Source: Symsagittifera roscoffensis (Eukaryota; Xenacoelomorpha; Acoela; Convolutidae). From it: a stretch of 60,000 nt of DNA. The notes under the pieces were generated by a model, which saw only the letters and a list, made by a program, of their open reading frames with translations, was not told where the DNA came from and did not search any database. The position numbers were made by a program, and so were the translations under genes. Below, piece after piece: positions 30,801-39,675 of the stretch. How positions within the stretch are numbered: the first letter of the stretch is position 1; each line of letters begins with the position of its first letter. Where the stretch lies: the NCBI RefSeq assembly GCF_963678635.1, contig NC_087062.1, forward strand, positions 71,517,345-71,577,344, in the 5' to 3' direction.

Positions 30801-33775
30801 TTGAAGTAGAAAAGGAAATAGAGGTTTCCACCAGTTCTACGTCAGAAGAAGACTTCAAGCCTCAGAAGGTAAACGTGAAGAGAGGTTCAACGAACGGACA
30901 GGGAGGGGAAGTGGAGATCGGCAAAGAATGGATCTCGAAGGCACATCAGGACATGGGCAAACAAGTGACGAGTGATCCATTGGAGAGGAGCAAGACGAGG
31001 AACACTTCCCGGACGTGGTGGGTGGCCCTCGAAACATTGAAGGAAATGGAGGACTGCTTGAAGAAGTTGGATAGTGGAATAGCTCGCAGGCGACGCAATT
31101 GGGCCACCCAGCAGAAAGCCGAGGTTAATAAGATAGAGATGGTAAGTCATCTGAAGAGGTCCTGGCAGAGTTTGTTGAAGGATCATTTTGAAGAGGCGAT
31201 GAGAACATCCTCATCAGCACCGCCACTAATGGCGAATCCCTTCGTTAGAACTGCGGGACAATTAATGTTCACCTGGAGTCTGGTGGGAATAGAGTTGGAG
31301 ACATTGACCTCGTATGACAGGCTGAAGTTGGGAAGCAAGAAGATGGAGGTGTATCAGGCACTGATGCAACACGTGGCCAGGGACAATTCAGGCTTGAGCC
31401 TGGCTAGGAGAAAAGATGCCACATGTTTCTTGAGATGGACAATGTCAATGATGTCTGATAGCACCATCCTGGCATGCCACCAGAGAGCAAGTGGAAGTAA
31501 AACCATGGAGAGAAGAGTCTCAACGATCATCTTGAACGTATATCAGAGTACAGGAATAGAGAAAGAAGATGGTTCCAGACTATCCTTAGAGAACCATCGA
31601 AAGCTGGACGAGGTACGGAGGTTCTCTAATAAGAAGTTCGAGGAAGAACATGATGTTCACCGTAACCTGGCCTCGTCAGAACAGTACTCGAGACTCAGTG
31701 AGAAGGGGGAATACCAATATGTGTCTGGAGTGATGGGAATAGCCTACAATCCCTTCTTAGACTCGGAAGCTGGAGGAGCCCACAGAAACCATGAGGTAGC
31801 GGAGCTACTGAAGTTTTGGACAGAAAGGATAATGGAGATAGACGCAGTGGAGAAAGAGGGGCCGAGCCTGGGCCTGATTCTTGAGGAAACACCAGAGGTG
31901 ATAAGCATACCGCGCTCAAACAAGAGAGTTGAAGTGAACATGGGCGGTGGAAATGGCTTGTTAACCACGAACTTGGGAGTGATATGGAAGCTACTAAGAC
32001 CCTCCTGGTGTCCACATCCCCATGCGAGTCTAATCGAGGAAACCACCGAGCGAGTGAGGTTAGCACCAACGGAAGATGAAGATCTGGCGAAGTTGAGTGT
32101 GCTGCATAAGCTAATCACGCCCCAGATGCAAGAGCCAAGCGAAAGGACGAGCGACCCCGGGTCAACAAAGAAATTGGAGCCGGGTAGCTGTCTGGATTCG
32201 ACGTGTGGGAACGGAGAGCACATCTGCGATGGACGGTCATGCGTCAGAATACTGTCGTTTCAAAAAGAAGATCTGGTCACTTGGTTCGAAGACATCACAG
32301 AAAGGGAGAAAAGTGAAGTGCAAATAATAGCGGAATGTTACGCGAGAACCACGGTGAATATAGCGACAGCTCTCGGATTCTTCTCGAGAATGTGTGGTCT
32401 GCAGGCACTGGAGAGACTGGAGTCTGAACATCATTTAGTGACGGCGTTGAGCGTAGAATCATGGCCCGGGCTGTTGCAGGTGACTCAAAAACACATCCGG
32501 AGCTGGAAAGTTGGTCTTGAGGCGGAAATGGGATTCCCCCTGAGCGAAGCTTATGGCTTGCCATTGAACGCGAAATCACTGATAGGGTCAATGATGGCCA
32601 ACTTGTGCGGAAGTCACTACCCGCTACACATGGCGATGGTGGAAGTGTCCAGCCAGAGAATACTGGTGGACAAGGCCTTCTCAGTGCCCAAGTGCGTGAG
32701 GTTGGCTCGGATGTCGCATCACTCGCACAAGTTGTTGAGAAAAATCAAAGGGACAGTACCAAAAGAATTGAGAGATGACTTAAGCGAAATCTGGGGAGAA
32801 GATCTTCTGAAGTTGGAAAGAGAAAACACAAGCGATCACGAGAGACAAAACGTGATCGGGAAACCTGTGGGAAGTACTCCGAACCTGGAAGACAACGACA
32901 CGATGCACGAGAAAATGATGGAGCTTGAGCCTCTCTTGGAAGCCTCAGGGGAGCGTAATCTCAGGAGCATTGAGATCTCTCATGGGGAATGCCCATGCCA
33001 CTGTTTGGCACAAACGGTGTGGTATCCAGATCACAAGAGCCTTTGCCTGGTGTGGGATGTGGAAGAGATTCGGTCGATCGGACTACCGGATCACCGGCAG
33101 AAGGTGACGCTCTTAGTAGTGAGTACGATGTTAGCTCTGAGATGGATAGAAGAGAATATAACGAAGTATCGGGAGGCGACGACGCCAACGGCTGAGTCAA
33201 TATACGCGATAGACTACAGCAGGAGACTTGAGTTGTTTGAGACTGCGTGCAAAGTATTCGCCATACCAACGGAAGTCAGGCACGTATGGAGTCGCTTGAG
33301 GTACTTTCCATGGTTTCGGGCGACACTGACGTCTTGGTTGTACAGGGCAACGAAAGATCACATGAGAAAACATCAAAAGGAGTATCGACAGTTCCAGGCC
33401 GAGATTGGGCCGGAAGCTTTCAAGAGACCCCTGCTAACCCATCGTAATGCGATCACGACGGGATGGAAGAGAGTGGGTAAGATGTCTAGAGACAACACCA
33501 AAGCGAGGGAGTCGATACTAGAGGAAGACCTGGCGAAGAACGTGAGCTTGAGCCTGCACAACTCCTTTTGCTTGAACCGAGAAGCTAGGGTGAAGGCACT
33601 ACCCAACCAAGCAAAGAGATTGCAGGAGCAGAGAGAATGGATGCGATCCTATGAACAGCTGAAGGCTTGGGAGGAGATTGTGATTAGTTCCGATGATGAA
33701 GAGGAACTGTTGAGACAGTTTGCCGCATCTAGCACTTCAGGATGCAGTACCTCCAAGGCGAAGAGCACGAGATGA
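24896..33775 (+). CDS. Element B second ORF: giant protein with coiled coil, SGNH hydrolase and degenerate SGNH-like domain
   Basis: 2959 codons from ATG 24896, uninterrupted. Residues of about 150-240 are a KERNKANLDRDQAKLDRE-type charged helix, probably a coiled coil. Residues of about 405-590 form an SGNH/GDSL hydrolase with all four blocks: IIGDS (Ser417), SFAG (Gly438), VGTND (Asn466) and DGIH (Asp560, His563). Residues of about 835-1060 repeat the same order in weaker form (GSD 841-843, AGMND 890-894, GDDH 1044-1047), so a second, altered copy of the fold is likely. Residues of about 1190-1240 are hydrophobic. The region of about 1640-2060 is acidic and Ser/Lys-rich with a basic cluster (KTRKRKRE). 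The last 900 residues are unrecognised. No signal peptide or fusion-type membrane segment is seen, so it is not an obvious envelope. Its position after pol and the homologous start in element A show that it is a stable part of the element. Confidence 0.88.
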   Translation: MADRFWNSMPTALQRPTLDELYRRLRDLDHTQIDERMAVMLNAILQLEDQGECRESATEAVLIVGYTTEGISNRAQTRWLSWNADGGVRGFDLARNPGLSNNTEHGAGEFPLPTRPTARSTGQSSSKVPSMSRAQQTTEAYPELGVLRKELEKALKERNKANLDRDQAKLDRERLQLERDQAVDERDQTLKLLEMLRAEHQQELKVRENAANRDQLKSELERIEQRQRELDAQKGARSNERVVTSSRPESRMEVDEAPRARGRFNLDREAREHMSEGLEVWIPNDATPSLRNLETQPVRPLMDVVLPGYTPTSTSSGSQVSGASSRLKELGEKLQQQSRERATRPELPPTWREQPVRNVVIASYKKNTEGNYHKHSRLDWNAEQQARRDCFHDAAWVQYLAPPRVPEGAVHLIIGDSLVRVLTQIRSHWQTGVLSFAGAATPQMLATLDMLGMTKVYTVTLMVGTNDVSRGEARKVTRLCDKMSCLLEELRIQMDPILLTICTVPYNMMFDQHSLEMNQRVRSLNKAIREIHRNSVLPLRLLDVAERMENKGFPEDTSKDGIHFDRPRGAEWLNDVFQEHINTLEADLLETAQFTLGPPPNPPFLASRALAGRLGARVDTRDSSRSNQTRLQSATPMESEEVESSTPPTSAMSSVVVADGRREKKSRETTRLRYPEKVKELDLETLECRRELAETLGIERVSHEDLNRHHCVDWLKAHEAHFSRTKLMETTDLTGIPTKTIMGPINYRPLKQLGSPGLIAEPPKHRTGIARIRLATPAQLKVVDKLLNPGGMELPDAAYEGPRLAEDPRYGKPCGGTQLAKTLAVYDRADPAAARVIIVAGSDFEGTSPKLFWPETLVYSLPGAELNQMLTLVVAIKSEMPCEPELLLFAGMNDHLHAMGLLEQLKGKEIPTSKKIWEAIQALFAAMNEVQENVASRFGSKTKVVFTTSPGYASMPPALQFVYAVLILIAEGSEWRILMAAPNRELEPVNLRLYRSELPAAWADISHALRGFYGLADVLIVLDEVLLLEISNFARQLKFSPVIGDDHPAINQLTASLWFRSMDVKVANSTSRTRGPSNERRNVVETEKQLESMKYRLTQENGWWPFLTPRLENATNKTREEAPLLVKQIWSFLEKQLELAERRDMTVVRFVSAANEVTIGGFWREHANGELKTRRDYEILKFLSPCWEREFLAGVFGTTATIFGAFVQEILGMPISLLLALYLVYPRYLFNMGPAYMFSRGVETLRVDGYLALVLLTHGELVSFHRLMEYGEPLSMGRVHTSIETSSYKCAAGLKTLLVQYLMMQNRYMTGEDENPTSREEWEKANRGMPLLTDLCLATRSDPMGIIRGLEEVVTCIYGPAVTYAFPDPLVITYRHSVTHLSLISVLDGAALNWCQQEVLRARMSNTVLFGKVKDAEMMVCNFRGQMQCRMGGKREGPIEMYPKFWNLNPLTADGREILRIPAWKECFALVKRELETIMEKEILPATMPEFPIVRRMTLGMNSPLVVPSIMARMRAEEMQKDFTDGWDPLFIGYTAAVYFHTSEMKVNSWTTQAKKSRGSQPPGYEVWKVLRTLEKEGLENMLPIWDDGRMIVMEGHVALVDDMKFATRKYKAPYGLEQVEIRQEGTELDAAGQLHVALTEYKKLDPATPSPLSVDTPGDKRSGPVEDRFKKILERRRHESEEESMDETLSEAGEDMEVGNTPEPGLSGEELTTQELLKDLSEENWADTATPPLIPSPRKNLELPLAGETFNMGMLLLSSEEREKNTFEGNRDIFLGSLEDDAWQEFLEEFNREVGSETTLDKFKKELWDAVVRFGEPLLIGTGLDEKARKELLNKLVELRNARSKTRKEKCEDSSTLKQKTVDKMVDDIKRDKVGTSNMIKSTNILKARAGGRQELEGVDGEVESMMITTTPSSRDVKTRKRKREVEGWGSPSVDAVSEGNLRETAPIVLARCKTAAYKNSSELRKPLEVEKEIEVSTSSTSEEDFKPQKVNVKRGSTNGQGGEVEIGKEWISKAHQDMGKQVTSDPLERSKTRNTSRTWWVALETLKEMEDCLKKLDSGIARRRRNWATQQKAEVNKIEMVSHLKRSWQSLLKDHFEEAMRTSSSAPPLMANPFVRTAGQLMFTWSLVGIELETLTSYDRLKLGSKKMEVYQALMQHVARDNSGLSLARRKDATCFLRWTMSMMSDSTILACHQRASGSKTMERRVSTIILNVYQSTGIEKEDGSRLSLENHRKLDEVRRFSNKKFEEEHDVHRNLASSEQYSRLSEKGEYQYVSGVMGIAYNPFLDSEAGGAHRNHEVAELLKFWTERIMEIDAVEKEGPSLGLILEETPEVISIPRSNKRVEVNMGGGNGLLTTNLGVIWKLLRPSWCPHPHASLIEETTERVRLAPTEDEDLAKLSVLHKLITPQMQEPSERTSDPGSTKKLEPGSCLDSTCGNGEHICDGRSCVRILSFQKEDLVTWFEDITEREKSEVQIIAECYARTTVNIATALGFFSRMCGLQALERLESEHHLVTALSVESWPGLLQVTQKHIRSWKVGLEAEMGFPLSEAYGLPLNAKSLIGSMMANLCGSHYPLHMAMVEVSSQRILVDKAFSVPKCVRLARMSHHSHKLLRKIKGTVPKELRDDLSEIWGEDLLKLERENTSDHERQNVIGKPVGSTPNLEDNDTMHEKMMELEPLLEASGERNLRSIEISHGECPCHCLAQTVWYPDHKSLCLVWDVEEIRSIGLPDHRQKVTLLVVSTMLALRWIEENITKYREATTPTAESIYAIDYSRRLELFETACKVFAIPTEVRHVWSRLRYFPWFRATLTSWLYRATKDHMRKHQKEYRQFQAEIGPEAFKRPLLTHRNAITTGWKRVGKMSRDNTKARESILEEDLAKNVSLSLHNSFCLNREARVKALPNQAKRLQEQREWMRSYEQLKAWEEIVISSDDEEELLRQFAASSTSGCSTSKAKSTR

Positions 33776-34205
33776 ATGGGCAAATCGGATGGATCTTGAG
33801 TCTTGAGAGGGAAGGGGGGCTTGAGTGTGAATCCGAGTGAAACTTGGATTCACGAAAAAGAAATTTTAACAAAGCAAATATTGTTACTAATATACTATAT
33901 CTATTATATAAATCAAAATGCTGCATGACAATTTCCTGATTGAATAGGACAAAAGAGATTTTTAAATGATTGGCTTGAAAAGCGAAAATTCAAAGGTGCA
34001 GGTAAATGCAGATTTTGATTGCTGTTTAGCAATAGTGTGAAAATTTTAAATGGTCGTGAATTTTGGGGTGTAGATAATCTTAAATCTGCTGCAAACTTCT
34101 GTAAATGACCACTGGCACTGTATCTTGAGCAACACTCGGTTTTTCTGGGACTCACTGGCAGAAGACAGCGCGCGATGAGGACATCGATCTCGAGTCCGGG
34201 GAGTA
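33776..34205 (+). other. Element B sequence between second ORF and 3' LTR
   Basis: 430 bp of non-coding sequence. It includes CTTGAG repeats just after the stop, AT-rich sequence, and a polypurine-type motif at the LTR edge. No gene seen. Confidence 0.8.
34194..34205 (+). other. Element B 3' polypurine tract
   Basis: GTCCGGGGAGTA ends directly against the TG of the 3' LTR, the place where plus-strand priming should occur. The same core recurs inside the element. Confidence 0.65.
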
Positions 34206-35104
34206 TGTGCCAGTCGGTCATATTTGGAAGTTTGACCTTGAGAAGAGCAGAAAATACTTGATTTTGAAGTGAAATTTAATTTTTTAAAATTTCGAATGGA
34301 ACATGTCATGCACGATTTTCTCGCGATAACTGAAAATCAGAAAAAGAAATCAGAACAATTTTAGAACAATTGCGGGAAAGTAGTCAGATAAAAACGAGTG
34401 GGAAATTGCTATTCGCAATTTCCATCATAGTGAACAAGAGTAGAGCTGTCCTATTCGAAACAGAAACAAGCGTATTCCCACGAGTTGGATAGTCGTGTCT
34501 GGAGTTCTATTCTAAAGCTGGACCAGAGTGAACCTTCAGCGGAAAGGCGGACAACTAGAGTGTCCCAACGGTCCATGAGAACTCAAATTCTAGAGCATAG
34601 ACTTATCCTTGTCGTACAAACTATAAAACATTAAACTTCTTTTAGTTATTTATTTCTTGAGTTAGTTACCAACTGGATCATTTCCCAATTCTTGAGCGTG
34701 CTGCTATGTGAGTACAAATTTAAATTCTAGAGTGTGTTTTGTAATTGTTATGTTGAGGTGAGGCGAGTTTTAGGTTGATCCATCTGAAATGGATCAAAGT
34801 TCCACTGTCTAATAAAAAGTAACTTAACGGATTGTTCCAACCCGGTTTTTAACGGCGTTCATGTATTTTGGGTATTTAGAGACCTAAGTATGGGGACGTT
34901 TCTAATTCTAGAGTGGGGGGATATTTTAGTAGTAGCCTTTAAGCTGTAACGGGTCGTAGTCTCGTGTCACAAGCGAACCGAACTGGCTCCGACCGTTCTT
35001 GAGGTGGAAAAACACAAGAGATAGTGTCCCTGACCCTTGAGCCAGTGGTTATAGGGCCTATTTTTCTTGAGCCTCATGTGTGACTGTAGTAGACGAATGT
35101 TACA
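34206..35104 (+). repeat. Element B 3' LTR
   Basis: 899 bp, matches 12151-13049 with about two substitutions. It carries the same TATA-like box (34622-34628) and AATAAA (34811-34816). Confidence 0.95.
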
Positions 35105-35301
35105 GGTGAAGGGTCTTATCACTTGCCTAATTTCGACTCTATTATGGTTGTCTTGTGCCTTCAGCCCTCCCTTTTTGTCTAGAACTGTCTTAAGTTACTT
35201 AGTTCAATCGCTATCAACTTTTGGTAGGGGTATAAGGGTTTTTTTAGAAAAATTTATAAAACGTGAAGAGTGTACCCCTCCGGATTTGTGTAATTGTAGC
35301 C

Positions 35302-35316
35302 CACCCAGGAGCGCCA
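35302..35316 (-). other. Element A primer-binding site
   Basis: TGGCGCTCCTGGGTG on the minus strand, 12 nt downstream of the LTR end. It is identical to the site of element B although the neighbouring leader sequence is not conserved. Confidence 0.7.
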
Positions 35317-35328
35317 TAAAAACATACA

Positions 35329-36326
35329 TGTAACATTCGCCCGGAAGATACATATCGACGGATAACAAAACTAAGTCTTAAGACGACTGGCTAGCGTCTA
35401 AACAGAGCTTTGCATGTTTTTCACCGTCTCTACCAAGCCAGTACTTTTCGGTGGTCTTTCTTACATCAGGCTGACAAAAACGTTACTGTTCTCCGGCTTC
35501 GACCAGAACGCTCAAATTAACTGAATTACATGCAAAATTAGTGAGCTCATGGCTGGGTCTCAGTATCCCCAGACCACGAGGTCACTCCTAAAAACAGGGC
35601 TACTACTTATTATATTACTATTGTTTTTGTTCAGTAGATAAAAATCATCATCTCCATCGAAGATGGATCAACCCTTCCCCCTCTACTTCTAGCTCCTCAT
35701 TCTTGTCAAAACGAATTAAGATCTTAATTAAATTCAAGTCAGGACATGACAGATGCTAAAATTCAATATAAGTTCATAAAAGTCCACGTCCCGAGACCCC
35801 TCCGGATTCTTGAATCCGGTGAATCAAGCTTCTTAATATCCAGTTCACAATAACTCGGAAGGCTGGGTTTTACCCTTCACCGTTGCTCGCAACGGCCTTG
35901 CAACTATTGTAACAGCACAATAGTTGCAACTCGGAACGTCCTCTGCTGTTCGGTAGTTCGTTGTTGTTTTTTAGTCTCGATTTCGTACTGTTCGTAATCG
36001 CAGATGAAAGTTGTTCTGTTCTTTTTGCTATTTTAGCTAAAATGGCCGTCTCTGACGTTTCTCAGAAATATGACGTCATAATTCGAATTTTTAAAAATTA
36101 GAATTCCAGAATCTTCTAGCCTTCACCGTTTTGCTAATCGTTCAAATAACGTCCTTATCCGTTCTAAATCGCCAATTCGGAAGGCTTGCTGCTAAAATAC
36201 CGAATTCTGCAGAGACTGCATTTTGAGGTGCAAAAACACAAGAGATAGTGTCTCTGTCCATTAAGTCAATGGTTATAGGGCCTATTTCTCTCAAACTCCT
36301 GTGTGACTTAGGCGGACGACTGTTAC
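35329..36326 (-). repeat. Probable element A 5' LTR
   Basis: On the minus strand it ends in CGAATGTTACA like element B's LTR. It shares a hairpin with the left arm GTTGATCCATC and a downstream AGTAGTAGCC in the same order. The outer end is taken at GTAACAGTCGTCC (36326), which mirrors an LTR terminus but lacks the leading T. The last 100 bp match the end of element B's LTR in the opposite orientation, which is unexplained, so the 998-bp length is provisional. Confidence 0.5.
36225..36326 (+). repeat. Segment matching the 3' end of element B LTR
   Basis: It shares GAGGTG, AAAAACACAAGAGATAGTGT, GGTTATAGGGCCTATTT and CTGTGTGACT with 12946-13049 on the plus strand. A potential helix (CACAAGAG with CTCCTGTG) encloses CCATT-AAGTC-AATGG here and a weaker pairing in element B. 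It is either a remnant of another plus-strand LTR or an inverted module of element A's LTR. Confidence 0.7.
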
Positions 36327-38950
36327 GAAATTATTCAAGCCAATTTCTGATTGCTCCAAGTGTGAGCCAACCAATTATAATTTTAATTTTCTACAGTTCA
36401 AACAGATGAAAACTAAACAGCAGAATAAAGACCGCCGTAGTCGCGCCAACGTGTCGCGAGCTTACCAACAGAGGGTAGGGATCTATACGAAATTTAGAGC
36501 CGGTCATCGCCCACCAGTGACCTTAAACCAAGGGCTTAAAGTAGTCGGCTTAGTAGTGTTTGGCCTATTGAATATTTTTGATATTAACGCGATTGAGTTT
36601 TTATTTTGGTACAAATGGGACAGATTTATCACTTTGGTACTTGTGAATACCCATCCTTTTTGCAGATGATGCAAACTCACTTTTACAAGCTCAATAGTGC
36701 AAAATATCCTAATTAGGCACATTTGATAATGTTAACAGTAAGTCTACAATCCCAATTGATAATGTAGGAAAATCAATTAACTGTTGCTTTTTACATGAGA
36801 TCAAGTTGGTGCCAATTTGTTGGGAAAATATTTTCGGTCAATGAGTCTGAACGAAGATAAATAGCCTAAAACTTCTCATTTTTGACGACCGATTTCTGTT
36901 GATCACTGATTTCCACGCGTAACAATGTGGTCAAAAAACTAAGTAACCTAAAACGCTTTTGTTTTCAATTTGCTCAAGGTTACCGATATTGTCAGCAGTT
37001 TTGCATTAAAAACAGATTAATCAGATTTGCATTAAAAATAGAAATAATCACCCCTGCTTCGAACTGAAAAGATACTACAACAACGACAAAGATGGCGTCA
37101 GCCAAGTGTTTTTTTGCGAATAAAGAGCAAAGTGTTCGTTAATTAGTTAGAAGTCTCTGAAACTCGCAATTACCAGGAGTACGTTGATGGGCGAGATTTT
37201 TTCAAGCATTGATAGCATTATCGCTAGTTTTGTGCCACCTGTTTTTATAGCTTTCGACTGTGCGGTAAAAGTAAAATGCTTACTTTTTTCTGGAACAATT
37301 ATTTACGGATCTTGGGAAATCTCTCTGAAATCCTGATTTTTAGTTATTCTTTGAGCTAGGTTTATCGCGAAAGCGCTTTTTTTCCGTTGTTGTTAGCACA
37401 ATGATGTCTGATGGACAGCTCGGAACTTTCTTGTTTTTTGTACCCATGAAATCCAACAGAAAATATATATAGGATTTCTCTTGTGTCTGTTAAGTTTAGG
37501 GGGACCGCATTTTTTAACTAGTACCCTAACCTTCAGCATTACTCGTTGAAAGGACATATGCTTTATTTGAGCGGCCATTTATTTGCTTGTTTTCATTCCA
37601 CACATGTTTTTATATCCCTGTTTTCATTTCCCTTGATGACCTTTCACTGGTCGACCTTCACTTCGGCTTTGATAGCAATACAAATGGGCTTTTTAAAATT
37701 TAGTTAAACATTTTAAATCACAGATTTTCAAGAATCGGTGTGGACAACTTCCAATTAATTGGCATACTGCAAAGTTTTTGTTCACTAATCGAGAGCAAAT
37801 AGAATCAAAGGCCTGCTAGCTAATCACGGTCTAAAAAGTCAGTGTTCACCGCAACGTGAAAAATTGCTTAATTAATCGTTTAAAGAAGTTCATTCTAGCA
37901 TTTACAGCAATTTAGTCAAGACCACATAAAGACTATTCTTTTATCGAGCGCGATTTTTATGTTTCACGTTTTGCAGATCACGCAAACTCACTTTTGCAAA
38001 CTCAATATTGCGAATTAACTTTATTTAAGCAACTTTTCATGCAATTAATCTGTAATTAATCGGTACTACTATTATAGAATGGTCCATTGAAAATTACCAG
38101 GTTCATTGAGAAAAAGACGCCTAGAGCTCTCAAAACGTTTATTAATTATAAATTTGCCTGCCGTTCAGAAACATGTTCAGTTTCTGAGAAAAATTCAACA
38201 TACCGAGAAAAATTCAACGAAATTCAACGGACCGAATAGGCCAAAAAACTTGTGGACCAAGGACCGAAGACAAAATTAGCCGAAAGTCAATTTTTAAAAA
38301 GAAACAATTGCCATTCAGTTAAAATGAATTAAATGAAGCAATATTTTGCTTCTTTCATTACAAACCCTTGAAATGTAAAATTTGTCCCAATTTGAAAATT
38401 TTGCATATATCTGCCGTTTTTATATTCGGCCAATATCAATACTACAGTCCTTGGAAATGTTTACTTTCTTTCCAAATTTTAGATTACTGAAATCGGATTG
38501 GCTTATTTTTATTTTTTCGCGCATTCGGTCCTTCGCGCATGAGGGATTCCACCAGTTTGGCGATGTTATGCAGCTGACATGCTCATTTTCATGAAAATTC
38601 AAATTTAACTACTGGGTGGGTAGTTTGAGGGGTAACCTGGAACTTCTAAAAGTTTTTTTTTGTACAAAATTAGTTTTTTTTTCGGCTCATCTGGTGTCTG
38701 CTCAAAGATTATAACCCTTGTTTCCGCTTCGTACGTTTTTTTCAGTTGCTAATTTGAATTTCAAATGTCTTGCTTACCACTTTTTGCAGAAAATTTAGTT
38801 TTTCAAAAATATTTCTGCCAATTTAAAAAAAGGGGTATCCGTAGAAAGACCTTTTACAGCATTGTGTGCCCCTATACTCTTTTTCTTTTAACCCTTTGTA
38901 CACAGCCTTCGAAAAAGTCTGTGGGGGGAATATTTGACCGATGTTTTTGA
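36327..38950. other. AT-rich non-coding region with dispersed repeats
   Basis: No convincing gene. A short repeated segment occurs near 36660-36715 and 37975-38020 (TTTTGCAGAT followed by GCAAACTCACTTTT). A stretch near 38685 (TTTTCGGCTCATCTGGTGTCTGCTC cut short here: CGGCTCATCTGGTGTC) recurs near 50231. Confidence 0.6.
36397..36473 (+). CDS. Possible isolated exon
   Basis: TTTTCTACAG precedes, and GAGgtaggg follows, a 77-nt stretch that is more GC-rich than its surroundings. It encodes a basic, Gln-rich peptide (KTKQQNKDRRSRANVSRAYQ). Splice-like signals at both ends and the composition suggest an exon, but there is no recognised domain and no neighbouring exon. It could equally be chance. 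Confidence 0.2.
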
Positions 38951-39675
38951 TTGTTCTTTCGTTTTCTCAAAAACTAACCCACCAAATCTGAAATATTGGT
39001 AAGAATAAAAAGGATTTGAAAAGCTCCCCTCTATGAGCGACTCTACCTAAACTTTTTTACACATAAAGTTTAGGCCCTAGGAATAGTGAAGTGTTGATTG
39101 ATTTAACCGTTTTTTGAATCTTTTGACTTTTCTCGAAATCTTACCTCCCAAACCTAAGGTTGTGGTTTCAATGGAGATAACGGGTAATGGGAACTCCCCT
39201 GCCAATCACAGTTTTTAACGGCCAATCACAGTTTTTACACAAAAAGTTTTCTTCCTCGGAGAAGTCGTTTTTTTTATTTATTGTGTTTTTTTTCTACTTT
39301 TTATAAGTTTTACCAAAAATTACCCTTGCATATCCTAGATTTTGGGTTCAATCGAAAGAACGGGCTGTGGCAAACTGTTTTGCATGTGCGACTACGCCCA
39401 ATTTTGTTGACACAAAAAATTATGGCCCCAATTTGTTTTTTTTACCGTGTTTTTAACTTTTGACTTTTCTCGACAACTACCAGACCAAACCTGGAATTTT
39501 GAGTTCAATCGAAATAATACGTTGGTTGAATATCTTCTGCTTCAGCGGCTGCGCCTAAAATTTTCAAACAAAATTATGATTCCGGGAAATGAAAACTTTC
39601 TGATTTGTTGACCGTTTTTTTTTGGACTTTTCTCGATAACTATCCTGCGAAACCTGATATCATAGGCTTATTCGA
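38950..39675 (+). repeat. Diverged satellite, about 168-bp period (left part)
   Basis: The block GACTTTTCTCGA or variants recurs near 38957, 39126, 39296, 39463 and 39634. Each time it is followed by a CCAAACCTGA-like segment, then GTTCAATCGA and AAAATTATG-like blocks. Units are clearly related but well diverged. The array resumes after the copia insertion. Confidence 0.75.

Larger units (their letters stand above)
12151..35104 (+). mobile_element. Element B: complete 22.95-kb Ty3/gypsy-type LTR retrotransposon
   Basis: Bounded by two 899-bp direct repeats (12151-13049 and 34206-35104) that start with TG, end with CA and differ at about two positions. In order it holds the 5' LTR, primer-binding site, 2.5-kb leader with tandem arrays, Gag-Pol with a macrodomain-like C-terminus, a 2959-codon second ORF with an SGNH domain, a polypurine motif and the 3' LTR. 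It is flanked by GGT on both sides, so any target duplication is only 3 bp, shorter than the 4-6 bp usual for the class. The near-identical LTRs indicate a recent insertion. It lies inside the leader of element A, in opposite orientation. Confidence 0.95.
35105..36326 (-). mobile_element. Element A, displaced 5' end (leader start and probable LTR)
   Basis: On the minus strand this reads: probable LTR ending GGCGAATGTTACA, 12 nt, primer-binding site TGGCGCTCCTGGGTG, then leader with one AATCCGGAGGGGT motif. It breaks off at the element B boundary. It supplies exactly the parts missing from the element A segment at 1-12150, so the two pieces were one before element B inserted. The outer edge of the LTR is uncertain. 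Confidence 0.7.

Noticed and set aside
24896-33775. Second ORF as a retroviral envelope
   Set aside because: No signal peptide, furin-type site or fusion and anchor segments are seen, and SGNH motifs are present instead.
35329-36326. Independent plus-strand solo LTR
   Set aside because: It starts TGTAACATTCG and ends near CTGTTAC, which would suit a solo LTR. However, the minus-strand primer-binding site and leader motif beside it fit element A's 5' end better. I could not exclude a composite.
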